A DNA stretch of 12,322 bases from JBHHWH01 sp046756405 (GTDB lineage: Bacteria; Actinomycetota; Acidimicrobiia; Spongiisociales; ZC4RG35). The notes below the pieces were generated by a model. It saw nothing but the letters and a program-made list of their open reading frames with translations. It ran no database searches and was not told the origin of the DNA. Location: positions 1 through 12,322 of the forward strand of contig JBHHWH010000071.1 in the NCBI GenBank assembly GCA_046756405.1, read 5' to 3'. The position numbers were made by a program, and so were the translations under genes. Positions 1-5,809 of this stretch are shown here, piece by piece; the stretch's first letter is position 1, and each line of letters starts with the position of its first letter.

Positions 1-225
1 CTCCTCAGCGGCGAGACCTCCGGACACCGCCAGGGTGTCACGCGCATGCTGATCGGGGGAGTCGTCCGAGGCGAGGGCGGCGGCAATGCCCCCCTGGGCC
101 CACCAGGTGGATCCCATATCCGGAGCGGTGATCACATAGGCCTTGCTGAGGCCGAGAGCCACCGACAGCCCGGCCACGCCCGACCCCACGACGATGGGAC
201 CGTCGAGCCGGATGACCTGAGGCAT
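1..225 (-). CDS. nadB: L-aspartate oxidase, N-terminal part (gene continues past the left edge)
   Basis: Only the first 75 codons are in the window. NadB is the FAD flavoenzyme that oxidises L-aspartate to iminoaspartate, the first step of de novo NAD synthesis; NadA takes the product. The visible peptide has the FAD-binding GxGxxG dinucleotide motif (GSGVAG, residues 14-19). It also has the family signature WAQGGIAAAL (42-51), followed by DDSP, H60 and DTL (63-65), the usual order in aspartate oxidases and succinate dehydrogenase flavoproteins. The ATG start lies 3 bases after the nadA stop, with an AGGA-like ribosome site in the nadA tail, so the two are probably co-translated. The catalytic and C-terminal helical parts are off the window. 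The nadA-nadB pairing makes NadB much more likely than SdhA or FrdA. Confidence 0.93.
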   Translation of the reverse strand, partial: MPQVIRLDGPIVVGSGVAGLSVALGLSKAYVITAPDMGSTWWAQGGIAAALASDDSPDQHARDTLAVSGGLAAEE

Positions 226-228
226 CGC

Positions 229-1197
229 TCAGTCCTGCCGGCCGACCTCGAGCATCCGGTACACAGCCCGGCGCGCCCGCTCGGCCACCTCGGCCGGGAT
301 CTCGACCTGAAAGGTCATGGTCTCCAGGGACCTCCTGATCTTGTTGAGGGTGATCCGCTTCATGTGGGGGCAAAGGTTGCAGGGGCGCACGAACTCCGTG
401 TCCGGGGTGGCCGAGGCCACGTTGTCGGCCATGGAGCATTCGGTGATCATCATCACCCGCGCCGGGTGATGCTCGTTGACCCAGTTGATCATCCCGTGGG
501 TGGAACCCACGTAGTCGGCTTCGGCGAGAACCTCGGGGGGACATTCAGGATGGGCGATGACATAGATCTCGCCCGCCTGTTGCTTGTATGCGGAGATCTC
601 GGTGCCGGTGAAGCGCTCGTGGACCTCACAGGCGCCCTCCCAGAGGATGACCTCCACATCGGTCTGGGAAGCAACCCATTTTCCTAGGTACTGATCGGGG
701 GTGAAGATGACCCGATCCACGCCGAGGGACTCCACCACGGCCACGGCGTTGGACGACGTGCAGGTGATGTCGGACTCCGCTTTCACCTCGACAGATGTGT
801 TCACGTAGCTCACCACCGGAGTTCGCGGGTAGCGCTTCTTCAGCCCACGAACGTCCTCGGCGGTGATGCCATCGGCCAGCGAGCACCCTGCCTCCGGATC
901 TGGGATCAGGACTGCCTTGTCGGGATTGATGAGCTTCGCCGTCTCTGCCATGAAGTGAACCCCGGCCAGCACGATCACGTCGGCACCCGTCTCGAGGGCT
1001 GCTTGGGCAAGAGCGAGCGAGTCCCCTCTTATGTCAGCTACCAGATGGAAGATGTCGGGGGTCATGTAGTTGTGGGCGGCCACTACCGCGTTGCGCTCCA
1101 CCTTGAGCCGCTCGATCTCGTCGACTAGGGGCCTCAGAGCAGCGATCTCCCCCTCGGGGAGAACCTCCGAGGCCCGGGACGCCAGGATGTCGGTCAC
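229..1197 (-). CDS. nadA: Quinolinate synthase NadA (4Fe-4S enzyme)
   Basis: Condenses iminoaspartate from NadB with dihydroxyacetone phosphate to give quinolinate, the NAD precursor, in the cytoplasm. At 322 residues it has a normal length for the family. The AHNY motif (41-44) is near the start. The three cysteines expected to hold the 4Fe-4S cluster are visible: C105 in GCSLAD, C190 in WEGACEVHE, and C276 in the CNLCPHMK segment, where C273 forms a CxxC pair. The segments GSTHGM (231-236) and MITECSM (250-256) also match the family. The start is GTG, 7 bases after the icd stop. No convincing Shine-Dalgarno sequence is visible, so translation may depend on coupling to icd. It is followed by nadB after 3 bases. 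Identity is secure; only the exact start is less certain. Confidence 0.96.
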   Translation of the reverse strand: MTDILASRASEVLPEGEIAALRPLVDEIERLKVERNAVVAAHNYMTPDIFHLVADIRGDSLALAQAALETGADVIVLAGVHFMAETAKLINPDKAVLIPDPEAGCSLADGITAEDVRGLKKRYPRTPVVSYVNTSVEVKAESDITCTSSNAVAVVESLGVDRVIFTPDQYLGKWVASQTDVEVILWEGACEVHERFTGTEISAYKQQAGEIYVIAHPECPPEVLAEADYVGSTHGMINWVNEHHPARVMMITECSMADNVASATPDTEFVRPCNLCPHMKRITLNKIRRSLETMTFQVEIPAEVAERARRAVYRMLEVGRQD

Positions 1198-1204
1198 GAC
1201 AACA

Positions 1205-2407
1205 TCACATGTGGGCGATGATGGCGTCGCCGAACTCGGAGGTCTTCACCTTGGTGGCGCCCTCCATGAGACGCTCGAAGTCGTAGGTGACCGTCTTGGC
1301 GGCGATGGCGCCCTCCAGTCCCTTGATGATGAGGTCGGCGGCCTCACCCCATCCCAGGTAACGGAACATCATCTCCCCGGAGAGGATCAACGACCCCGGG
1401 TTCACCTTGTCCTGCCCGGCGTACTTCGGCGCGGTGCCGTGGGTGGCCTCGAAGACCGCCACTCCGGTGGTGTAGTTGATGTTCCCGCCAGGGGCGATGC
1501 CAATCCCTCCCACCTGGGCAGCCAGGGCGTCAGACAGGTAGTCGCCGTTGAGGTTGGGGGTGGCGATCACGTCGTAGTTGGCGGGCCGGGTGAGCACCTG
1601 CTGGAGCATGGCGTCGGCGATCACGTCCTGGACGAGCAGTTTGTCACCGGGATCGCCACCACAGTCCTCCCAGGAGACCGCCACATCGGTGAACTCCTCC
1701 CTGACCACCTCGTAACCCCAGTTGCGGAAGGCCCCTTCGGTGAACTTCATGATGTTCCCCTTGTGGACCAGGGTCACTGACCGCCGGTGGTTGGCCAGGG
1801 CATAGTTGATGGCCGCCCGGACCAGACGCTTGGTGCCGGTCACAGATATGGGCTTGAGGCCGATCCCCGAGTCGGGCCGGATCTGCCAGCCGTACTCCTC
1901 CTCCACAAAGGCGATCAGCTTCTTCGCCTCCTCGGTCCCCTCCTCCAGCTCCTTACCGGCGTAGACGTCTTCGGTGTTCTCTCGGAAGATGACCATGTCC
2001 ACAAGTTCCGGATGCTTGACCGGCGACGGCACCCCCTCGAACCATCGCACCGGGCGAACGCAGGCGTAGAGGTCGAGGGCCTGACGGAGGGCCACGTTAA
2101 GGGAACGGATGCCACCCCCAACCGGGGTGGTGAGCGGACCCTTGATGCCGACGAGGTAGCGCCCGAACGCATCGATGGTCTCGTCGGGAAGCCAGGAGCC
2201 TGTCTGGTTGAAGGCCTTCTCCCCGGCGAGAACTTCGGTCCAGGAAATCTCACGATCGCCTCCGTAGGCCTTGGCCACGGCGGCGTCAAAGACCCTCACC
2301 GCCGCGGCCCAGATGTCAGGGCCGATTCCGTCGCCCTCGATGAAGGGGATGATCGGGTCGTTGGGTACCTGGAGACCCTCGGGTCCCATGCTTGTGGGTG
2401 TGCCCAT
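1205..2407 (-). CDS. icd: NADP-dependent isocitrate dehydrogenase, E. coli Icd type
   Basis: Oxidative decarboxylation of isocitrate to 2-oxoglutarate in the TCA cycle. The 400-residue protein aligns throughout with the homodimeric E. coli type. Isocitrate-site residues are visible: S102, N104 and R108 in IRSLNVALR, R118, R142 in FREN, Y149 and K216, plus metal-site aspartates D289 and D293. NADP preference is indicated by K328 and Y329 in APKYAG, V335, Y375 and R379, matching E. coli K344, Y345, V351, Y391 and R395. S102 corresponds to the serine phosphorylated by AceK in E. coli; whether a kinase exists here is not shown. The ATG at 2407 was chosen because AGGAG lies 10 bases upstream; the next in-frame ATG (codon 7) has none. 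It sits between folD (62-base gap) and nadA (7-base gap). Confidence 0.96.
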   Translation of the reverse strand: MGTPTSMGPEGLQVPNDPIIPFIEGDGIGPDIWAAAVRVFDAAVAKAYGGDREISWTEVLAGEKAFNQTGSWLPDETIDAFGRYLVGIKGPLTTPVGGGIRSLNVALRQALDLYACVRPVRWFEGVPSPVKHPELVDMVIFRENTEDVYAGKELEEGTEEAKKLIAFVEEEYGWQIRPDSGIGLKPISVTGTKRLVRAAINYALANHRRSVTLVHKGNIMKFTEGAFRNWGYEVVREEFTDVAVSWEDCGGDPGDKLLVQDVIADAMLQQVLTRPANYDVIATPNLNGDYLSDALAAQVGGIGIAPGGNINYTTGVAVFEATHGTAPKYAGQDKVNPGSLILSGEMMFRYLGWGEAADLIIKGLEGAIAAKTVTYDFERLMEGATKVKTSEFGDAIIAHM

Positions 2408-2417
2408 GATGAAAGAA

Positions 2418-2422
2418 CTCCT
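2418..2422 (-). promoter_or_regulatory. Ribosome binding site of icd
   Basis: AGGAG on the minus strand, 10 bases before the ATG at 2407. It is the clearest Shine-Dalgarno sequence in the leftward gene row and decides between the two candidate ATG codons of icd. Its presence fits icd being the gene with its own leader after a real gap, while most of its neighbours start by overlap or close coupling. Confidence 0.6.
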
Positions 2423-2437
2423 GTCAGAAGATGGTGA

Positions 2438-2451
2438 TTCGGGAACCCGAA
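2438..2451. promoter_or_regulatory. Perfect 14-bp palindrome upstream of icd, possible operator, with a -10-like box beside it
   Basis: TTCGGGAACCCGAA reads the same on both strands. It lies in the 62-base folD-icd gap, 15 bases upstream of the icd ribosome site. Immediately upstream on the minus strand is TAGGCT (2456 to 2451), a TANNNT-type -10 box that would place transcription start inside the palindrome. No good -35 is visible. As RNA the arms leave only a 2-base loop, so a DNA operator is more plausible than a terminator hairpin. Chance is a real alternative, and no regulator is identified. Confidence 0.3.
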
Positions 2452-2469
2452 GCCTACCCGGCCGGGGAG

Positions 2470-3324
2470 CTAGCGCATCCCGGCGCGTCGCCGCCGGGCC
2501 GCCTCCACGGTGTTGACCAGGAGCATCGCCCGGGTCATCGGCCCCACCCCGCCCGGCACCGGAGTGATGGCCCCGGCCACGCCTCTGACCGCCTCGAAGT
2601 CGACGTCCCCCACCAGGCCCTGCTCAGTCCGGCTGATCCCAACGTCGACAACGGTCGCTCCCGGCTTGACGTGGCCGGCCCCAATCAACCTCGGCGCCCC
2701 GGTGGCCGCCACCAGGATGTCGGCATCGCGGGTGATCGTAGCCAACTCGGCAGTGCGGCTGTGGGCCACGGTGACCGTGGCGTCCACTCCCTTCTCTGAG
2801 AGCATCAACACCAGAGGACGACCGACCAGGAACGACCGTCCCACCACCACCGCCCGTGCCCCGGACACCGGTATGCCGTAGTGGTCGAGGATGCGGAGAA
2901 TGCCTCGGGGGGTACAGGGGCGGGGCCCGGGACGGCCCAGGACTAGCAGGCCAAGGTTGAAGGGGTGGAGGCCGTCGACGTCCTTGGCGGGGTCGATCCG
3001 CTGGACGATGGCCTCGGAGTCGAGGGCTTCGGGAAGGGGGAGCTGGACCAAGATCCCGTCCACCTCGGGGTCGGTGTTGAGCTGTTCGACCAGCTCCGTC
3101 AGCTCCTCCTGCCTGACCGAGGCGGGAAGCTCGTGATGGATGGAACGGATCCCCACCTGTTCGGCGTCGCGGCGCTTCCCCCGCACATAGGAGTGGCTGG
3201 CGGGGTCCTCGCCCACCAGCACCGTGGCCAGACCCGGGGTGAAGTCGAGGCACTCGACGGCGCCGGCCACCTCGCCTTTGACCTGGGCGGCCAAGGCCTT
3301 GCCGTCGAGTATCAGTGCTGTCAT
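2470..3324 (-). CDS. folD: Bifunctional methylenetetrahydrofolate dehydrogenase/cyclohydrolase FolD
   Basis: Interconverts 5,10-methylene-, 5,10-methenyl- and 10-formyl-tetrahydrofolate with NADP, supplying the formyl donor used by PurN and PurH encoded just upstream. The 284 residues are normal for the family. Catalytic residues Y46, K50 (in SYVRGKRRD), Q94 (in VQLPLP) and D117 (in KDVDGLHP) keep the spacing of E. coli Y50, K54, Q98 and D121. The Rossmann signature GRSFLVGRP (162-170) and the C-terminal TPVPGGVGPMT (254-264) are intact. The ATG overlaps the purH stop by one base (TGATG) with no clear ribosome site, which indicates translational coupling. The residue after GRS is F rather than the common N or I, a minor variation. 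Confidence 0.97.
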   Translation of the reverse strand: MTALILDGKALAAQVKGEVAGAVECLDFTPGLATVLVGEDPASHSYVRGKRRDAEQVGIRSIHHELPASVRQEELTELVEQLNTDPEVDGILVQLPLPEALDSEAIVQRIDPAKDVDGLHPFNLGLLVLGRPGPRPCTPRGILRILDHYGIPVSGARAVVVGRSFLVGRPLVLMLSEKGVDATVTVAHSRTAELATITRDADILVAATGAPRLIGAGHVKPGATVVDVGISRTEQGLVGDVDFEAVRGVAGAITPVPGGVGPMTRAMLLVNTVEAARRRRAGMR

Positions 3325-4817
3325 CAGTGCCGGAAGTGTCGCATGTGGGTGAAGATCAGGGCAATTCCGTGCTCGTCGGCGGCGTCGACCACCTCCTGGT
3401 CGTTGCGGGATCCTCCCGGCTCTACCACCGCCGTCACCCCCGCCTCTGCCAGGGTGTCGAGCCCGTCCCGGAAGGGGAAGAAGGCATCGGACGCGGCGAC
3501 ACCACCCCGGGCCCGGGCCCCGGCCCGGGCCACGGCGCGTTCGGCGGCGCCCACCCGGGACTGGTCGCCGGCCCCCACTCCCACCGCCTGGAATCCGTTG
3601 GCGATGACGATGGAATTGGACTTGGTATGAGCCGTCACGGTCCAGGCAAAGCGGAGGGCGCCCAGCTCCTCTTCACTGGGCTCTCGCTTCGAGACCACCT
3701 CCCAGCCGTCGAAGCCGATTCGGTCCCTCTCCTGGACCAGGAACCCGCCCTCCACCGACCGGTACTCCACCCCGCCCGACGCGGGTAGGGGTGCTGAGAG
3801 CACCCGCAGGTTCTTCTTACGGGCCAGGACTTCCAGGGCGTCCTCCGACACCTCCCGGGCCACCACCACTTCCACGAAGCGGGAGGCGATCGCCTCGGCG
3901 GTGGCAGTGTCGAGGATTGCGTTGACGGCGACCACCCCTCCGAAGGCAGCCAGCGGATCACCCTCCCAGGCAGCTTCGAAGGCCCCAACCAGGGAACGAC
4001 CCCGGGCGGCGCCGCTGGGGTTGGTGTGTTTGACCACCACCACCGCGTCGTCGCCCAGGTCTACGGCGAGCCGCCAGGCGGCCTCGGCGTCGTAGTAGTT
4101 GTTGAAGGACATGGCCTTGCCCTGATGCTGGACCGCCGCCGCCCACCAGGCCGCGGCTCCCTCGAGCCGATATAGGGCCGCCTCCTGATGGGGGTTCTCT
4201 CCGTAACGGAGACCGCTCACCTTTCGCAGTGGCAGCACCCGGTCCTCACCGATCCATCCCACGATGGCGGCGTCGTAGGCGGCAGTGTGAAAGAAGGCCT
4301 CGGAAGCGAGGCGGCGTCTCATCTCAAGGTCGAGGCGATCCTCCTCTATGGCGGAGGCCACCTCGTCGTAGACTCCAGGGTCGACCACCACCACCACCCG
4401 GCGGTGGTTCTTGGCAGCGGCCCGGATCATCGCCGGGCCTCCGATGTCGATCTTCTCGATGATCTCGCTTTCGGTGGCCGTCGGGTCGGCGACGGTGGCG
4501 GCGAAGGGGTAGAGGTTGCACACCACCAGATCGAAGGGCTCGATCCCCTGGGCCTCTAACTCGGGCAGGTCCTCCTCGCCACGGGCGAGGATGCCTCCGT
4601 GGATAAGGGGGTGGAGGGTCTTCACCCGGCCGTCCAGGATCTCGGCAGCACCGGTGACTTCCTCGACCGGAGTAACCGGAACCCCAGCTCCGGCCAGGGT
4701 CGCAGCGGTACCGCCGGAGGAGACGATCTCCCATCCCGCGGCCACCAGCCGCCGGGCAAGGTCCACCACCCCTTCCTTGTCGTAGACGCTGATCAGGGCC
4801 CTTCTACTCCCGGCCAC
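3324..4817 (-). CDS. purH: Bifunctional AICAR transformylase / IMP cyclohydrolase PurH
   Basis: Catalyses the last two steps of purine synthesis: formyl transfer from 10-formyl-tetrahydrofolate to AICAR, then ring closure to IMP. With this start it is 497 residues. The N-terminal cyclohydrolase half begins RRALISVYDK (5-14) and has SSGGT (33-37) and GRVKTLHP (63-70). The transformylase half has RYGENPHQ (204-211), SFNNYYDAEAAW, the catalytic K263-H264 pair in VKHTNPSGAA, AHTKSNSIV and SDAFFPFRDG, and ends in the typical RHFRH. The GTG at 4817 was chosen because AAGGG lies 9 bases upstream and only four residues precede the conserved start. An in-frame GTG at 4853 lacks a ribosome site and would overlap purN by 50 bases. 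The chosen start overlaps purN by 14 bases, and the stop overlaps folD by one. Confidence 0.96.
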   Translation of the reverse strand: MAGSRRALISVYDKEGVVDLARRLVAAGWEIVSSGGTAATLAGAGVPVTPVEEVTGAAEILDGRVKTLHPLIHGGILARGEEDLPELEAQGIEPFDLVVCNLYPFAATVADPTATESEIIEKIDIGGPAMIRAAAKNHRRVVVVVDPGVYDEVASAIEEDRLDLEMRRRLASEAFFHTAAYDAAIVGWIGEDRVLPLRKVSGLRYGENPHQEAALYRLEGAAAWWAAAVQHQGKAMSFNNYYDAEAAWRLAVDLGDDAVVVVKHTNPSGAARGRSLVGAFEAAWEGDPLAAFGGVVAVNAILDTATAEAIASRFVEVVVAREVSEDALEVLARKKNLRVLSAPLPASGGVEYRSVEGGFLVQERDRIGFDGWEVVSKREPSEEELGALRFAWTVTAHTKSNSIVIANGFQAVGVGAGDQSRVGAAERAVARAGARARGGVAASDAFFPFRDGLDTLAEAGVTAVVEPGGSRNDQEVVDAADEHGIALIFTHMRHFRH

Positions 4818-5406
4818 GCCACACCACCCTTCGACCCTCGACGCTGAGATCACCGTGCACGAAGGCCCTCACCACCTCCGGGTAGAGGACATGTTCCACC
4901 CTCTGGATTCGGGCGTGGAGGCTGTCGACGGTGTCGCCCTCGATCACCTCCACCGCTCTCTGGGCGATGATCGGACCGTGGTCCACCTTCTCGTCCACGA
5001 AGTGGACGGTCACCCCGGTGACCTTCACCCCATAGGCCAAGGCATCCTCCACCGCGTTGGCCCCGGGGAACGCGGGGAGCAGTGACGGATGAACATTGAG
5101 AATCCGGTTCGGGAAGCGTTCGATGAAGACCGGGGACAGGATCCGCATGAACCCGGCCAGGACCGCGCCCTTCGCCCCCGCGGCCTCGACGGAGTCGGCG
5201 ACGGCCGCAGAGAACCCCTCCCGATCCCGATAGTCGCCCCAGGAGATCACCGTGGTGGGGATGCCCGCCTCCTCGGCCCGTTTCAGAGCAAGCGCTCGCG
5301 GTCTGTCGGAGAGAACCAACCGGATGCGAGGAAGAATGTCGGGAGCATCGATGAGGGCTTGGAGATTGGTCCCCGAGCCCGAGGCGAGTACAGCTATGTC
5401 GATCAT
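4804..5406 (-). CDS. purN: Phosphoribosylglycinamide formyltransferase PurN
   Basis: Transfers a formyl group from 10-formyl-tetrahydrofolate to glycinamide ribonucleotide, the third step of purine synthesis. The 200-residue protein opens with IAVLASGSGTNLQALID (4-20), the phosphate-binding loop of the family. It has AGFMRILSP (84-92) and the catalytic triad N104, H106 (in NVHPSLLP) and D142 (in VDHGPII), equivalent to E. coli N106, H108 and D144. The ATG at 5406 was chosen because the conserved sequence starts at once and a good -10 box (TACACT) lies only about 27 bases upstream, which would exclude the in-frame ATG at 5460. GGAGG precedes the ATG but at an unusually short 2-base spacing. 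This is the first gene of the leftward row and overlaps purH by 14 bases. Confidence 0.95.
   Translation of the reverse strand: MIDIAVLASGSGTNLQALIDAPDILPRIRLVLSDRPRALALKRAEEAGIPTTVISWGDYRDREGFSAAVADSVEAAGAKGAVLAGFMRILSPVFIERFPNRILNVHPSLLPAFPGANAVEDALAYGVKVTGVTVHFVDEKVDHGPIIAQRAVEVIEGDTVDSLHARIQRVEHVLYPEVVRAFVHGDLSVEGRRVVWRGRE
4827..4831 (-). promoter_or_regulatory. Ribosome binding site deciding the purH start
   Basis: AAGGG on the minus strand lies 9 bases before the GTG at 4817, inside the last codons of purN. It is the reason for preferring this GTG over the longer reading from the GTG at 4853, upstream of which no purine-rich site is visible. Confidence 0.45.
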
Positions 5407-5432
5407 GCCCTCCAAGACGCCGAACCGCGGGC

Positions 5433-5438
5433 AGTGTA
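5433..5438 (-). promoter_or_regulatory. Probable -10 box of the purN-purH-folD promoter
   Basis: TACACT on the minus strand (5438 to 5433) fits the TANNNT consensus. It would start a transcript near 5426, leaving a leader of about 20 bases before the purN ATG. No convincing -35 hexamer is seen at 16-18 bases. The position supports the shorter purN start. The leader is too short for a riboswitch. Confidence 0.45.
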
Positions 5439-5444
5439 GGGCCT

Positions 5445-5480
5445 GGAGCGAATGCCCCATCTTTTGGGGAAGCGAGCTCC
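5445..5480. promoter_or_regulatory. Two-tier dyad with CCCC/GGGG tracts between divergent promoters, candidate operator
   Basis: The 88-base gap between purN and the rhodanese gene contains nested inverted repeats with nearly the same centre (about 5462). The outer arms are GGAGC (5445-5449) and GCTCC (5476-5480); the inner arms are CCCC (5455-5458) and GGGG (5466-5469) around a 7-base AT-rich centre. It lies between the two -10 boxes, where a regulator could act on either or both genes. CsoR-family regulators, including persulfide sensors, are known to bind dyads with G/C tracts, and the gene to the right is a sulfur-transfer gene. The link is only suggestive: no regulator gene is in the window. 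Confidence 0.3.
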
Positions 5481-5482
5481 AT

Positions 5483-5488
5483 TACGGT
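5483..5488 (+). promoter_or_regulatory. -10 box of the plus-strand rhodanese row, leaderless type
   Basis: TACGGT (TANNNT) ends 6 bases before the ATG at 5495, so the predicted transcription start falls on or next to the start codon. No Shine-Dalgarno sequence precedes either candidate ATG (5495 or 5510), which agrees with a leaderless message. The -35 side is weak: a T-rich stretch at 5462-5465 is the only candidate and its spacing is short. Confidence 0.4.
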
Positions 5489-5494
5489 TCCAGC

Positions 5495-5809
5495 ATGATC
5501 TTCAGTTCCATGAAATACGAAAGGGTTCCAGCGCACGAATGGGAAAAGTGGGTGGCCGACAACGACGCGGTCATCCTCGACGTTCGTGAGCCGAGGGAGT
5601 GGGCGCTGGGCACCCTTCCTGGGGCGCTCCGCATAAGCATGGGGGAACTTGTGGCCCGCATCGACGAGCTCCCCGACGACAAGCCGATCCTCTGTGTCTG
5701 CCGCTCCGGAGACCGGAGCGGCCAAGTGGCCGCCTACCTCGCCCGATCCGGCCGGACACCAGTGGCCAACATGGTGGGCGGGATGAAAGCCCTGGGGATG
5801 CAGGGCTGA
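5495..5809 (+). CDS. Single-domain rhodanese (sulfurtransferase)
   Basis: A 104-residue cytoplasmic rhodanese that probably carries sulfane sulfur as a persulfide on its active-site cysteine. The domain fills the protein: VILDVREPREWALGTLPGA (26-44) is the conserved first half, and the active-site loop CRSGDRS starts at C69 and has the CxxGxR form of functional enzymes. It ends with a MVGGMKALG segment typical of single-domain rhodaneses. The ATG at 5495 is preferred because of the -10 box 6 bases upstream; the ATG at 5510 would remove five residues outside the domain. The stop overlaps the start of the next gene by one base (TGATG), so both are probably translated together. The physiological sulfur donor and acceptor cannot be told from the sequence. 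Confidence 0.9.
   Translation: MIFSSMKYERVPAHEWEKWVADNDAVILDVREPREWALGTLPGALRISMGELVARIDELPDDKPILCVCRSGDRSGQVAAYLARSGRTPVANMVGGMKALGMQG

Noticed and set aside
46..687. A 213-codon plus-strand open frame over nadB and nadA
   Set aside because: Antisense to the conserved NadA/NadB motifs and rich in G, H and D with no recognisable family; a shadow frame.
2457..2466. CCCGGCCGGG palindrome after the folD stop as a terminator
   Set aside because: There is no loop and no T-run, so it cannot form a useful RNA hairpin; continuous GC-rich sequence makes such palindromes common.
3506..3531. Run of CCCGGG-type palindromes in purH
   Set aside because: It encodes the Arg/Ala/Gly segment before ASDAFFPF, which is normally placed in PurH; the palindromes follow from GC-rich codons rather than a regulatory element.
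5407..5460. Longer purN from the ATG at 5460
   Set aside because: The added 18 residues are not family-like, and the TACACT -10 box falls inside that stretch, so a transcript from it would not contain the upstream ATG.
5252..5494. Upstream extension of the rhodanese gene to an ATG at 5252
   Set aside because: It would run antisense through the start of purN and both predicted promoters, and the added residues (Arg/Ala/Ser/Met-rich) do not belong to a rhodanese domain.
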